The translations under genes were made by a program, and so were the position numbers. Source: Prochloron sp965198675 (GTDB lineage: Bacteria > Cyanobacteriota > Cyanobacteriia > Cyanobacteriales > Prochloraceae). Taken from it: a stretch of DNA of 64,000 nt. Location: contig OZ240666.1 in assembly GCA_965198675.1 (NCBI GenBank), positions 186,001 through 250,000 on the forward strand, given 5' to 3'. Below are positions 8,521 to 17,285 of this stretch, one piece after another (the first letter of the stretch is position 1; every line of letters begins with the position of its first letter). A model generated the notes under the pieces. That model saw only the letters and a list, made by a program, of their open reading frames with translations. It was not told where the DNA came from and made no database searches.

Positions 8521-8695
8521 CAATGCTAGGGTGCTAGGGTGCTAGGGTGCTAGGGTGCTAGGGTGCTAGGGTGATAGGGGGAATATTTGTCGGTAGCGCG
8601 CGTGGCGCACTCGCTCTGGACCAATCTCCTCATCTCCTCATCTCCTCATCTCCTCATCTCCCAATCTCCCAATCTCCCAATCTCCCTCAGGGTGT
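8521..8695. repeat. Two 8-bp tandem repeat tracts
   Basis: First tract (8523-8575): about six copies of GTGCTAGG. Second tract (about 8625-8690): CATCTCCT repeats that grade into CAATCTCC repeats, all with period 8. They lie just upstream of psbY. Such tracts vary in copy number between strains, so they could alter psbY promoter spacing. Confidence 0.9.
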
Positions 8696-8743
8696 GTTAA
8701 GATTGGTTAAGTACTTTAATAAATCCAAAGAGGAGAAACAGAG

Positions 8744-8860
8744 ATGGACTTGCGGCTCCTAATAGTTATTCTACCCCTGGCGATCGCTTTGGGTTGGGTC
8801 TTTTATAATATCGGCTCCGCTGCATTACAGCAAGGGCAAGATTTTCTCAACAAGGAATAA
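8744..8860 (+). CDS. psbY: Photosystem II protein Y
   Basis: A 38-residue single-helix protein: MDLRLLIVILPLAIALGWVFYNIGSAALQQ, then a short polar tail. The W-x-x-Y-N-I-G-x-A-A-L block is the PsbY signature. PsbY is a peripheral low-molecular-weight subunit of photosystem II in the thylakoid membrane. A strong ribosome site (AGGAG) lies about 10 bp upstream. It stands alone, preceded by two 8-bp repeat tracts. Confidence 0.92.
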   Translation: MDLRLLIVILPLAIALGWVFYNIGSAALQQGQDFLNKE

Positions 8861-9052
8861 CTCAGAATAGAAACCACTAACACTAGCTCTCTTATGGCGA
8901 TCCGGGGGTAAACCCCCGGATCTGCTACCGCAGATCGCCCCACCGCGCAGTACCGTGCAGGGAGCGATCGCTTTTTAGTCACAGTGGCAAAATTACCCTA
9001 GACATTGTATCGCTAGTTATATACAATAGGTGTAATCAACATTAATTTTTTC

Positions 9053-9745
9053 ATGAACAAAAAAGCGATATTAGGTTCAATATTTTTAATCGCTGGTTTG
9101 ACTCAGCCAGTGCTAGCACAAGAAATCAACAGCGAAGAAGACTTTTGGACATGGTGCGGCCCCCAAGCTTACTACTACAATGCTCAACACCCTGATTGCG
9201 ATGAACTGCGACAAATTTGGGCACCGGAAACAAGAGAAAACCCAGTAGTGCGTCCAAGAGAAGAACATCGCTTTGTAGAAGAAACTCCAACACGAAGAAA
9301 TTATGGAACCGTCATTTACCCCGCTCGCTTTGTGGCGGGGCTTGGAAGAATCAGCTTCTAACTAAGAGTTGAAGCTGAATTTGTGCCCATCACTGGAATT
9401 GGAGAGGTTCCATCATCGGATTTGCAAGGAACCTACACCTTTTTTGGCCTTATTGTCGCTCCTGTATTGAGATTTCCTCTTTCACAGTCATTGAGAACTG
9501 CATTGTTCATCTCACCGGGAGTGGGTTTTGGATCGGTGAAAGTAGATTTGGACAACAGTGATTTATTCGCTGAGGATACCAGCTTTGTTTTTCAAGTCAA
9601 AGCTGGATTTGAGGTAGAAATGTTAAAGAATTGGTTCATACTCTTACAAGGTCGATACCTGAATACTTCGGCTGGGGATACATTTATAGGTAACGAAAAT
9701 ATTGAGGTTTGGTCTCCAGAGCTGGGAATAAGATTTTGGTTTTAG
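9053..9745 (+). pseudogene. Outer-membrane beta-barrel protein with in-frame TAA
   Basis: One reading frame runs from the ATG at 9053 to 9745 and is interrupted only by TAA at 9359-9361. The first part has a signal peptide (MNKKAILGSIFLIAGL ... VLAQE) and a Cys-containing linker. After the stop the same frame continues VEAEFVPITGIGEV and alternating hydrophobic strands ending in LGIRFWF, the aromatic end typical of porin-like barrels. The halves make one small barrel protein of about 230 residues. Either a recent nonsense mutation, a read-through site or a sequencing error explains the stop. The second half alone has no usable signal peptide. Confidence 0.75.
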
Positions 9746-9819
9746 CTTATCATAGCTCATATCTTCCTCCCTCTGCGCCCTCTGCGTCTCTGCGGTTAAA
9801 TAAAAAAATACACTCTACC

Positions 9820-11700
9820 ATGAAAACAACATCCTTTGGTTCCTGGAAATCCCCCATTACTTCAGACTCTATTGTTGCTAGTACCATTGGACTACCGGCA
9901 GTTACCCTAGATGGAGAAGATATTTATTGGTTAGAAACACGACCTAATGAAGGGGGAAGAAATGTGCTAGTAAAACACACTCCAGATGGTAAAGTAACAG
10001 ATGTTACACCCCCAGATTTTAATGTGCGGACGAAGGTCCACGAATATGGAGGCGGTGCTTTTCTGGTAGTGGAGGGTACAGTTTATTTCTCTAATTTCGC
10101 CGACGGACGTATCTATCGTCAAACCCCCAATACCCCACCCCAACCCCTGACAAAAGAAAATAAGCTGCGCTACGCTGATTTTATCCTGGACTGGAAGAGA
10201 AATCGCCTAATTTGCGTCTGCGAAGACCATAGGGAGCAACAGTCGGAACCGGAAAATACTTTAATAGGGGTAGATCTGTCCAACGGTACAGTGCAAGTTT
10301 TGGTTTCTGGGAGTGATTTTTACTCTTCTCCTCGTCTCAGTCCCGATGGAAATAGGTTAGCATGGTTGAGTTGGAACCATCCTCATATGCCTTGGGATAG
10401 TAGTGAACTGTGGTTGAGTCATATTAATGAAGATGGCACTCTTTCAGAGGAAGAACTGGTAGCTGGAGGTCCAACCGAGTCTGTTGGGGAACCCAAATGG
10501 TCCCCAGATGGAATATTATATTTCTCCAGCGATCGCCTTGGTTGGTGGCACCTCTATCGCCGCACCAACTCAGGTAAAGTAGAATCTTTATCTACCATAG
10601 AGGGGGAGTTTGCCTATCCTCATTGGGTATTTGGCATTTCTACTTATGGTTTTGCCTCTTCTGACCAGATCCTTTGTACTTATACTCAGAATGGTAGCTG
10701 GCATTTGGCTAGTTTGAATCTTAATAGTAAAGAATTACAACCTTTAGACTGTCCTTATACCAATATTTGGTGCCTTCAGGTTCGAGAAGGGGAGATTGTA
10801 TTTATTGGGGGTTCACCCACAGAAACCACAGGGGTAGTGAGTTGGAACCTGTCGTCAAAAGAAAGGAAGATACTGAAGAGAGCTAGTACCTTGAAGATTG
10901 AGGAGGGATATCTTTCCGTTCCAGAGGCGATCGCCTTTCCTACAGAGGAAGGTAAAACTGCCTATGGTTGGTATTATCCCCCGAAAAACAAAGATTACCT
11001 TGCACCTACCGACTCCTTACCCCCAATGGTGGTGAAAAGCCATGGTGGACCCACTGCGGCGGCTTCTAGCAGCTTTAATTTAAAGATTCAATATTGGACC
11101 AGTCGGGGCTTTGCTTTCTTAGATGTAAATTATGGCGGTAGTACTGGCTATGGTAGAGAGTACCGGGAAAGGTTGGCGGGCAAATGGGGTATTGTGGACG
11201 TAGATGATTGTGTCAATGGAGCCAAATACTTGGTAGAACAGGGAAAAGTGGATGGGAAAAAATTGGCTATTACCGGGAGTAGTGCTGGGGGTTATACCAC
11301 TCTGGCAGCCCTAACTTTCCGGGATGTTTTTCAAGCAGGAGCCAGTTATTATGGCATTAGTGATTTAGAAGCCTTAGTGAGAGATACCCACAAATTCGAG
11401 TCTCGTTATCTGGATAAACTAATTGGTCCCTACCCAGAAATGCAACCATTATATCAAGAGCGCTCCCCTATTCATTTTACCCACCACCTTTCTTGTCCCA
11501 TTATCTTCTTCCAAGGACTGGAAGACAAGGTTGTACCCCCTCCTCAAGCAGAAATGATGGTAAAAGCGCTGCAAGAGAAGGGATTGAATGTGGTTTATGT
11601 CCCTTTTCCGGGAGAGCAGCACGGTTTCCGTCGCGGGGAGAACATCAAAAAAGCCATCGAAGCAGAACTTAACTTTTATCACCAAATCTTCTCCCTCTAA
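9820..11700 (+). CDS. S9 family prolyl-oligopeptidase-like serine peptidase
   Basis: 626-residue peptidase of the acylaminoacyl-peptidase / dipeptidyl-peptidase type. The N-terminal 370 residues form beta-propeller blades (for example SPRLSPDGNRLAWLSW and PKWSPDGILYFSSDRLG), and the C-terminal 250 form an alpha/beta hydrolase. The catalytic triad is visible: S488 in GSSAGG, D569 in GLEDKVVPP and H601 in GEQHGF. The start at 9820 (MKTTSFGSWKSPIT) is preferred; the frame is open further upstream only through a repeat and the end of the preceding pseudogene. It probably trims oligopeptides in the cytoplasm, as no signal peptide is present. Confidence 0.93.
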   Translation: MKTTSFGSWKSPITSDSIVASTIGLPAVTLDGEDIYWLETRPNEGGRNVLVKHTPDGKVTDVTPPDFNVRTKVHEYGGGAFLVVEGTVYFSNFADGRIYRQTPNTPPQPLTKENKLRYADFILDWKRNRLICVCEDHREQQSEPENTLIGVDLSNGTVQVLVSGSDFYSSPRLSPDGNRLAWLSWNHPHMPWDSSELWLSHINEDGTLSEEELVAGGPTESVGEPKWSPDGILYFSSDRLGWWHLYRRTNSGKVESLSTIEGEFAYPHWVFGISTYGFASSDQILCTYTQNGSWHLASLNLNSKELQPLDCPYTNIWCLQVREGEIVFIGGSPTETTGVVSWNLSSKERKILKRASTLKIEEGYLSVPEAIAFPTEEGKTAYGWYYPPKNKDYLAPTDSLPPMVVKSHGGPTAAASSSFNLKIQYWTSRGFAFLDVNYGGSTGYGREYRERLAGKWGIVDVDDCVNGAKYLVEQGKVDGKKLAITGSSAGGYTTLAALTFRDVFQAGASYYGISDLEALVRDTHKFESRYLDKLIGPYPEMQPLYQERSPIHFTHHLSCPIIFFQGLEDKVVPPPQAEMMVKALQEKGLNVVYVPFPGEQHGFRRGENIKKAIEAELNFYHQIFSL

Positions 11701-11743
11701 CCTTTGCGTCTTTGCGCCTTTGCGCGAAACATCATTCTAGGCC

Positions 11744-12235
11744 CTAAAGTTTCTGGATGACATTTTCGTAGCGCTGACCAATCTTTTCCCAAGTATATTC
11801 TGTCTCCACCAGAGTGCGACCATTGGTGGAAAGTTTTTCCCGCAGTTTTGGTTCGGCAAACAATCTACCAATAGCATAGACATATTCGGACAGTGTATTC
11901 GCTCTCATGGCTCGCAAAGGCACATTTGCTCTATCTACCTTCAATCCTAGCAAAGCGCGCTCGCGTAGCGGAGCCTTGCTCTCGCTTCCTACCACCGGAA
12001 CTCCCGCAGCCATTGCTTCCAAGGTCTTATTTTGCAAGCCAAATCCCCGCCTAGTGGGTACAACACACACCGTTGCCCAGTGTAGGTATTCTGTCATAGA
12101 TTTTACCTCCCCTGTGACCTTAATGTTGGGGAATTCTACCAACTCTAACACTTCCGGAACTGGACAAGCACCCACTATTTCTAACCTTGCTTCCGGATAG
12201 CGATGGAGAATTTCCGGAAATATCTCCAGACTCAA
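11744..12235 (-). pseudogene. Glycosyltransferase family 4, 5'-truncated and repeat-interrupted
   Basis: C-terminal half of a GT-B glycosyltransferase: RYPEARLEIVGACPVPEV, VTGEV..MTEYLHWATVCVVP, and the nucleotide-sugar motif GFGLQNKTLEAMAAGVPVV. The N-terminal acceptor half is absent and no proper start exists (only TTG at 12235). Residues after VPVVGS (SKAPLRERALLG and ANVPLRAMRANT) are encoded by GCGCGCTCGCGTAGCGGAGC-type repeat DNA inserted without breaking the frame. It resembles the TIGR03087-like exosortase-associated glycosyltransferases, but that subfamily call is uncertain. Confidence 0.8.
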
Positions 12236-12327
12236 TCAGTGATCTTGTACCATGACAGTTGACCAGGAGTATGATGGGGGGTTGAACCCATCAATAATTA
12301 GTTGTAGGGCGCGCCCTACGTAAGATA

Positions 12328-13515
12328 TTAGTTTTGCACAAATAAATCCATGCTTGACTTTTTTAAGAATAAATAATAAAGTTCTCCTTTATCATGAATC
12401 ACTCCAGCGCGATCGCCCGCAGTAGGTCCGGTTCCGATAAAAATATCCACTCGCCCCGGTCCTTTAATGGCACCGCCCGTATCCTGATCTAACACATAAC
12501 GACTAACAAAACGGGTTTCAATTCCTCCTCGTTGGTTATAATAAGGAATGCGGGTCCTAATTAAGGCTAGAGCACCGGGAGGCATCAAGGGATAATCGGT
12601 GGCAATGGAACGCTCTGCCGTTACAGGTACGCCGAGGTTGCCTACGGGATAGGGGTTTTCAGTTTCCTGGAAGAAAATAAACCGATTATTGAGAGGCAAA
12701 TATTTGTCCAGTAATTTCGGATAGGTATGAAAACATTCCACCATCACGGGTAAACTCAATTCACCTATTTCGGTACACACTTTATCTTTAATCATTTGGC
12801 GACCGATACTCGTGTAGGGATAGTCTGTATTGCCATTATACTTTACGCCCATGATCCTGCCGTCGGGAAAACGGAGTCGGGCAGAACCCTGAATTTCGAC
12901 TAAATATGCCTCAAAGCGATCCCGCAGCCAAACCAGTTCGTTCCCTGCTAAGGGACTTTGTTCCCCCAAACCATTGACCCCTTGTAACTGTGCCCGAGTG
13001 GGGTGAGGTTTGGGGAAGGTGCTATCTAAGTTTGCTGGTCGACGATAGAGAGGATAGCGGTACTCTGCTGTTGGTACTGAACTAGCTTCGTAGATAGGCT
13101 CGAAATAACCGGTAAAAATCACCTCTCCCTGATTATTGCCCACAGACTTATAAAAGACAAACTCCCGTTCTACTGCTGCTTGAAATGCTTCTGCTGAAGG
13201 GGAGGAAATCAGCAACTCCCGGAAGCGGTGCAGAGAGAGCACAATGCGTTCCCGGGTGATTCCGGTTACTGGATAATTTTCATAATCTCTTACTGCTTTG
13301 GGGGTATTTAGATAAGTTAGACTGTGGTCGATTGATTTTATGAGGTTCTCTCGATCCCCAACAGTACCGTACATTTGCCACAACTGTTCGTCTACCCCAA
13401 GGGAATTATTTCTGGGCTGAACCTGCCGCAGGGGTACCTCAACACCATAGAGCAAGCTGGGGTTAAGGAGAGTGAGACCTAAACTCAAGGAAATTAAAGC
13501 GATTGTTTTTTTCAT
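12328..13515 (-). CDS. mltA: Membrane-bound lytic murein transglycosylase A
   Basis: Peptidoglycan lytic transglycosylase of the MltA family, 395 residues. An N-terminal signal peptide (MKKTIALISLSLGLTLL) exports it. The family's VIFTGYFEPIYEAS segment is near residue 135, the double-psi barrel region FEAYLVEIQGSARLRFPDG is near 210, and the C-terminal 3D domain ends with DTGGAIKGPGRVDIFIGTG, which contains the conserved aspartates. I chose ATG 13515 over 13521 (MP) because the Lys-rich signal n-region starts there. No lipobox is obvious. It cleaves MurNAc-GlcNAc bonds during wall turnover. Confidence 0.93.
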   Translation of the reverse strand: MKKTIALISLSLGLTLLNPSLLYGVEVPLRQVQPRNNSLGVDEQLWQMYGTVGDRENLIKSIDHSLTYLNTPKAVRDYENYPVTGITRERIVLSLHRFRELLISSPSAEAFQAAVEREFVFYKSVGNNQGEVIFTGYFEPIYEASSVPTAEYRYPLYRRPANLDSTFPKPHPTRAQLQGVNGLGEQSPLAGNELVWLRDRFEAYLVEIQGSARLRFPDGRIMGVKYNGNTDYPYTSIGRQMIKDKVCTEIGELSLPVMVECFHTYPKLLDKYLPLNNRFIFFQETENPYPVGNLGVPVTAERSIATDYPLMPPGALALIRTRIPYYNQRGGIETRFVSRYVLDQDTGGAIKGPGRVDIFIGTGPTAGDRAGVIHDKGELYYLFLKKSSMDLFVQN

Positions 13516-13558
13516 TGGCAAATGTGTGTCCTTCAGCCTTCAGTTGACGTCAGAGAAG

Positions 13559-13828
13559 TTAGTAACGTTCCACGCTGCCAAAAAATACTGGTTCTACCCG
13601 AATTGCCATTACACTTGCTGGACGCACTACCATATACTCCCCCTGGATATTTTGAATGGGCACGGTAATAAAGTTGTTGGATTCGAACTTAGGCAACAGT
13701 TCCCCACTGTACCATTTCTGAAATTCTTGCACGGTGGTAAAACGCACTTCTTCCTTGTGACCGCTGGAAAGAAAAAGATGGTCTGCGAACTCGTCTGGTT
13801 TTCTTCGCTCTGCTTTTCTTGTTGGCAT
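13559..13828 (-). CDS. Conserved small hypothetical protein
   Basis: An 89-residue soluble protein, MPTRKAERRKPDEFADHLF at the start, without recognised motifs. It sits between mltA and the next gene on the same strand with short gaps (about 45 and 30 bp), so all three could be one transcript. Composition and codon use match the neighbours. I do not recognise the family. Confidence 0.65.
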   Translation of the reverse strand: MPTRKAERRKPDEFADHLFLSSGHKEEVRFTTVQEFQKWYSGELLPKFESNNFITVPIQNIQGEYMVVRPASVMAIRVEPVFFGSVERY

Positions 13829-13857
13829 ATAACACTCTGATTTTCTGGCTTTAGGGA

Positions 13858-14628
13858 CTATACAAACAAATTAAACCGCTTGAGTAGAGTTTCCATTACT
13901 GGCTGTATGGTTTGAGCTAATTCGGAACTAGCTTGAAATTTTAGCTGCTGTGAGGGGGGTAAGTCAAAGGGTAATTGTCCCGTTAAGTCTGGACGTGACC
14001 TTTCCAGGAGCAAAATTTGTCCTGGATCTTTGGTCGAGACAGCATAGCCTATTTCGACGCAAACAGTAGGATCCAGAAGTAACTGAGGCTGATCTTTTCC
14101 CGGTAGCTGAGCTATGGGGGTACTGTCAGCGATGAAGAGCAGACTTTTGCGGATTTTGCGCAGTCCGGTCTTGTTCAGACGCATTGGTGCGTCCGTGGGA
14201 CGTACAGATAGTTCCAGGGTGAGAGGGAGGCGAGATTTTTCGTTCAGGTTGTCGATGATTTGGGTGAGGGTTTCGGTTAAAGATTCTGAACCTGTGGCAT
14301 ATTCTCTTTGATAGCTAAAGAAGATAGTTGGGGAACCGGTGGCTACAGGATTCTGTTTGCTAAAATAGACTTCCTGAGAGATTAAATCGATATTAGCGAT
14401 GGTATAACCACCGCTTCCTTCAATGTAAAACTCAACTTTTTCTCCTTCTAGATAACGTCGGAACCAGACAGACTGTTGTACCTCCAAGCTATCGTCTAAG
14501 AAGTCAGCTCTTAAACCTGATTTGAGCAAGCTATTGCGGTTCAAACGCAAATCGTGAGGTCGTTTTATGATTGGCTCAATGGGTTCATAATGTTCTTGAT
14601 ACCAAGCTTTGAGTGGGATAATGGCCAT
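13858..14628 (-). CDS. Hypothetical protein with TIR/NDT-like signature
   Basis: 256-residue soluble protein I do not firmly recognise. The C-terminal half has LLFIADSTPIAQL, then PTVCVEIGYAVSTKDPGQI, LLLERSRPD and PFDLPPSQQLKF. The order 'hydrophobic strand, E-(I/L)-G-Y-A, strand, P-F-D' is characteristic of TIR-like and nucleoside-deoxyribosyltransferase-like nucleotide-binding folds, where the Glu contacts the ribose. The N-terminal half (about 110 residues) is unknown and mostly beta-like. If the fold is right it could bind or cleave a nucleotide. No effector or ring-nucleotide synthase partner is next to it. Confidence 0.55.
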   Translation of the reverse strand: MAIIPLKAWYQEHYEPIEPIIKRPHDLRLNRNSLLKSGLRADFLDDSLEVQQSVWFRRYLEGEKVEFYIEGSGGYTIANIDLISQEVYFSKQNPVATGSPTIFFSYQREYATGSESLTETLTQIIDNLNEKSRLPLTLELSVRPTDAPMRLNKTGLRKIRKSLLFIADSTPIAQLPGKDQPQLLLDPTVCVEIGYAVSTKDPGQILLLERSRPDLTGQLPFDLPPSQQLKFQASSELAQTIQPVMETLLKRFNLFV

Positions 14629-15185
14629 AAGGCAATTAGCAGTTAGAAGTTAACAGTTTATATTTATCTACTCATTATAACTCAAGAAGTAAAACAAATC
14701 AAATTAAATTTGATTTAGAGTTTTAAAGGGTTGTTGTAACACAATAATTATTTTGGACTAGTTAATAATAATAAATCAAAATTATTGGCTCTCTATTGGC
14801 ATCTATTAAAACCTATAGCAGTGAGCGAGTCAAGTATTTACAAACTTCTTAAAACAAACATTTACTCAAACTACGGTGGCGTTGCATCTCTATTCTGTAA
14901 CTGTTCTCCAAGGTGCACTCTTCACATATAAAGTGCGATCGCTATAGGTCTTATGGGAGAGTTGGAGATAGCGCGAAGCGCTATAAATCACACTTCATAC
15001 CAAGTTTCGGCATAATAGTAGCAATCTCGAAGACTAGAGCGAAGCGGTACGCTCTGGAACAAGTTTTCCTAAATCAAATATATAGCGCTACGCGCGGGTG
15101 TAGGGTGTGGGGTGGCGCCACCCGTGTGGGGAAGATAAAAGCCTTATAGAACAATACTTTTAGGAGTTGTTCTTCATCTAGACTT
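14629..15185. other. Intergenic, AT-rich then repeat-rich
   Basis: No gene is supported over these 550 bases. The first 250 are AT-rich without recognisable structure. From about 14925 there are small palindromes around GCGCGAAGCGC, GAGCGAAGCGGTACGCTC and GGTGTGGGGTGGCGCCACCCGTGTGG, typical of the dispersed repeats in this genome. Confidence 0.5.
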
Positions 15186-15537
15186 GTCGCAATCCCCCGT
15201 TGCTGTGCTATATCATTCCGATGCAACCGGAATTGATATTACGGGTTCAAGAACAACCAGGAGAGCTAGAATCAATGTTAGGGTTCTTTGCTACCTACGT
15301 CTTAGACACTAAGTAGGTAAGCAAATTCTGAGGTTAGATATGGCAATCCTAGAACAATCCCCTTTGTATCGAGAGATAGTCGAGAATAGCGAAAAGCGAG
15401 GCATCGCGCTCGGCATTCAGCGAGTTGCATTAAATATGCTCCGTATGGGCATGGCAAGGTCGCAAGTCTCTGAGGCGACAGGACTCTCTGTTGAGCAAGT
15501 GGCTCGATTACTTGAGAAATCTTCGGTATCTGAGTAA
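15186..15537 (+). pseudogene. Rpn/PD-(D/E)XK transposase-like protein, C-terminal relic
   Basis: One frame gives ELILRVQEQPGELESMLG followed by FFATYVLDT and a stop near 15315. A different frame then gives MAILEQSPLYREIVE (from 15340) and a helical end ATGLSVEQVARLLEK. Joined, these match the usual C-terminal order in cyanobacterial Rpn-family (recombination-promoting nuclease / putative transposase) proteins, where 'QPGELE' is followed by a 'MA(I/V)L(R/E)xSPLYxEI' block. The N-terminal nuclease domain is absent and a frameshift separates the two blocks. Confidence 0.6.
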
Positions 15538-15607
15538 GCGATCGCTCTTTTTGGTCACTTTCAAGGTACGTGGTAACTGGTAACTAATTACTGGTAACTG
15601 TTTGAAA

Positions 15608-15680
15608 TACCCCCAAGGGAATTCGAATCCCTGTCGCCTCCGTGAAAGGGAGGTGTCCTAGGCCTCTAGACGATGGGGGC
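15608..15680 (-). tRNA. tRNA-Glu (UUC)
   Basis: A 73-nt cloverleaf on the minus strand: acceptor GCCCCCA pairing with TGGGGGT (first pair G-U), D-arm TCGTCTAGAGGCCTAGGAC, anticodon loop CTTTCAC with anticodon TTC, and T-arm GGGATTCGAATCCC-like with TTCGA. No CCA is encoded. It reads GAA/GAG, and in cyanobacteria tRNA-Glu also feeds tetrapyrrole synthesis. Confidence 0.96.
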
Positions 15681-16070
15681 TTGTTTTTTGAACCTTTATA
15701 AATATAACTAATATTTTTTCCAGTGTCAACCCCTTTTTGGAAAAATATTCAAAAAAATTTTTTTTCCCTACCCTGACCCACTCACCGAGTCTCAGGAACC
15801 ACCGTGTCGCAACTGTTGTAAACGCTCCTTGGCTTCTGGAGTAAGGGAATTAAAAAGAAAACGACCCGGAGATTTTTTGTTGGGTCGTTTTTTGCGCTTC
15901 AGTCGAGTAGTTGCCATGTCCACCTCTCTTGCCAGTCTTTGAGCAGACATGGATTCCGCTCCATATCCCAAGACAGTTAGCTGCTGGGCCCGATCTGAAG
16001 TTGCCACAATCAGTCGAGAATACTGGGGATACCCCTGGTGCTGACGTCGAGCGCAAACTTTTTCGGTATA

Positions 16071-16972
16071 GAACCCATTTGAGATCTCTGTTGTGGAGTA
16101 AAATAGGGAAAAAATGCCGTACTCAAGTAGTTTGACAGACGGGGAGTGGAAAATAATAGAACCTCTGTTGCCCAAAAAGAAACAGACAAGACCACCAAAA
16201 TGGAGTAAAAGGCAGATTTTAGATGGTATCTTGTACCAATTAAAGAATGGTTGTAATTGGTGTGACTTACCCAAAGACTTGCCCCCCTATTCCACAGTAT
16301 TTTGGTACTACAAACAGTGGCGATCGCTTGGGGTAATCGAAGCAATCAGAGATATCTTGCATAGTAGAGTCCGTCAGCAAGTTAAAAAAAAAGGGCAATG
16401 GACAACCCTAATCATCATTGACTCCCAAGCGGTAAAAAATACCTGTAACGCCAGTGTAAAGTCGAAAGGGTTTTGTTTTTACAAGTCTACCAATGGTCTT
16501 AAAAGACATCTAGCAGTAGATACTTTGGGCTTTCCTTTTTTTAGTCATTGCACCAAAGCATCGGTATCTGACGATGTGGGTTTGATTGAAATGTTATCGA
16601 AAAACATAGATTATTTCAAGTCTAAACCAGTCAACATCCCCAAGATTACCATTTTGCTTGACCATGGATATCACCCAGAAAAACTGACCCAGGAATTACA
16701 TAAAATTTATCCGGCGATTATGACTAAGATTAGATTTAAGGTCTCCCGTAAACCATCAAAAGCTCAAAAGAAAAAGAAAGGAAAAACCGGTTTTGTGCCA
16801 GTAAAAGCGCGGTGGGTGATTGAAAGAACTAATTCGTGGATGGAAAGATGCAAGAGTTTGGTCAAAAACTTTGAAAGGACTCTTGAGCAGGCTAATACCA
16901 AGATTAGTCTATGTTTTGTCCGACTGATGCTTAAAAGGCTAGCCACTACTTAAAAAGATCTCAAATGGGTTC
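16071..16972 (+). mobile_element. IS5-family insertion sequence, complete
   Basis: A 902-bp element bounded by perfect inverted repeats, GAACCCATTTGAGATCT at 16071 and its complement ending at 16972. Both sides carry the 4-bp direct repeat TATA (16067-16070 and 16973-16976), the target duplication. It contains one intact transposase gene and splits an NYN-domain gene. Perfect ends and an intact gene point to a recent insertion. Confidence 0.93.
16114..16953 (+). CDS. IS5-family DDE transposase
   Basis: 279-residue transposase with the IS5/IS4-type DDE core: first Asp in TLIIIDSQAVKNT, second in ITILLDHGYHP, and Glu in ARWVIERTNSWMER. The N-terminal helix-turn-helix region LTDGEWKIIEPLLP is typical of cyanobacterial IS5-group proteins. 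It is uninterrupted, so it is probably active. It fills nearly the whole IS. Confidence 0.95.
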   Translation: MPYSSSLTDGEWKIIEPLLPKKKQTRPPKWSKRQILDGILYQLKNGCNWCDLPKDLPPYSTVFWYYKQWRSLGVIEAIRDILHSRVRQQVKKKGQWTTLIIIDSQAVKNTCNASVKSKGFCFYKSTNGLKRHLAVDTLGFPFFSHCTKASVSDDVGLIEMLSKNIDYFKSKPVNIPKITILLDHGYHPEKLTQELHKIYPAIMTKIRFKVSRKPSKAQKKKKGKTGFVPVKARWVIERTNSWMERCKSLVKNFERTLEQANTKISLCFVRLMLKRLATT

Positions 16973-17285
16973 TATAGGTATCTGCTGTCTGGGCAAAAGC
17001 CGTATAATACACAGACAAATCCCGGGTATGACTTTCGCTATGGGCCGGAGTATTCTGATAATGGGCGTCAAAAACGATTTCCGTCTTATAGCCCACAATA
17101 GCAGTGTAATTAATTAAAACTTCTACCAACTCTCCTCTAGCTGAGGAAAGCCCATCATTATCCCTGGTCTTTTTCAGAGACGACCAAGTACCGATGACGT
17201 TATAACCGTCAACGAGTAGGAGTACTGGGTCTGATTTGGAGGACATTTTTGCTGGTGGGAGGTTGGTTGGATAGTTCTTAAGAAT

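Larger units (their letters stand above)
15792..17246 (-). pseudogene. NYN domain (YacP-like) protein split by an IS
   Basis: The N-terminal part (17246 to about 16973) reads PVLLLVDGYNVIG, then ELVEVLINYTAIVGYKTEIV and FDAHY, the NYN/PIN-fold RNase start with conserved Asp residues. It resumes beyond the IS as EKVCARRQHQGYPQ, LIVATSDRAQQL and SAQRLAREVD down to the stop at 15792. Removing the IS and one copy of its TATA target duplication restores one frame through ADTYTEKVCA. The intact protein would be about 180 residues and belong to the YacP-like group, which is linked to rRNA or mRNA decay. The insertion very probably inactivates it. Confidence 0.85.

Noticed and set aside
14913..15149. 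78-codon frame in the intergenic repeats
   Set aside because: Translates palindromes such as GCGCGAAGCGC; no conserved pattern and no ribosome site.
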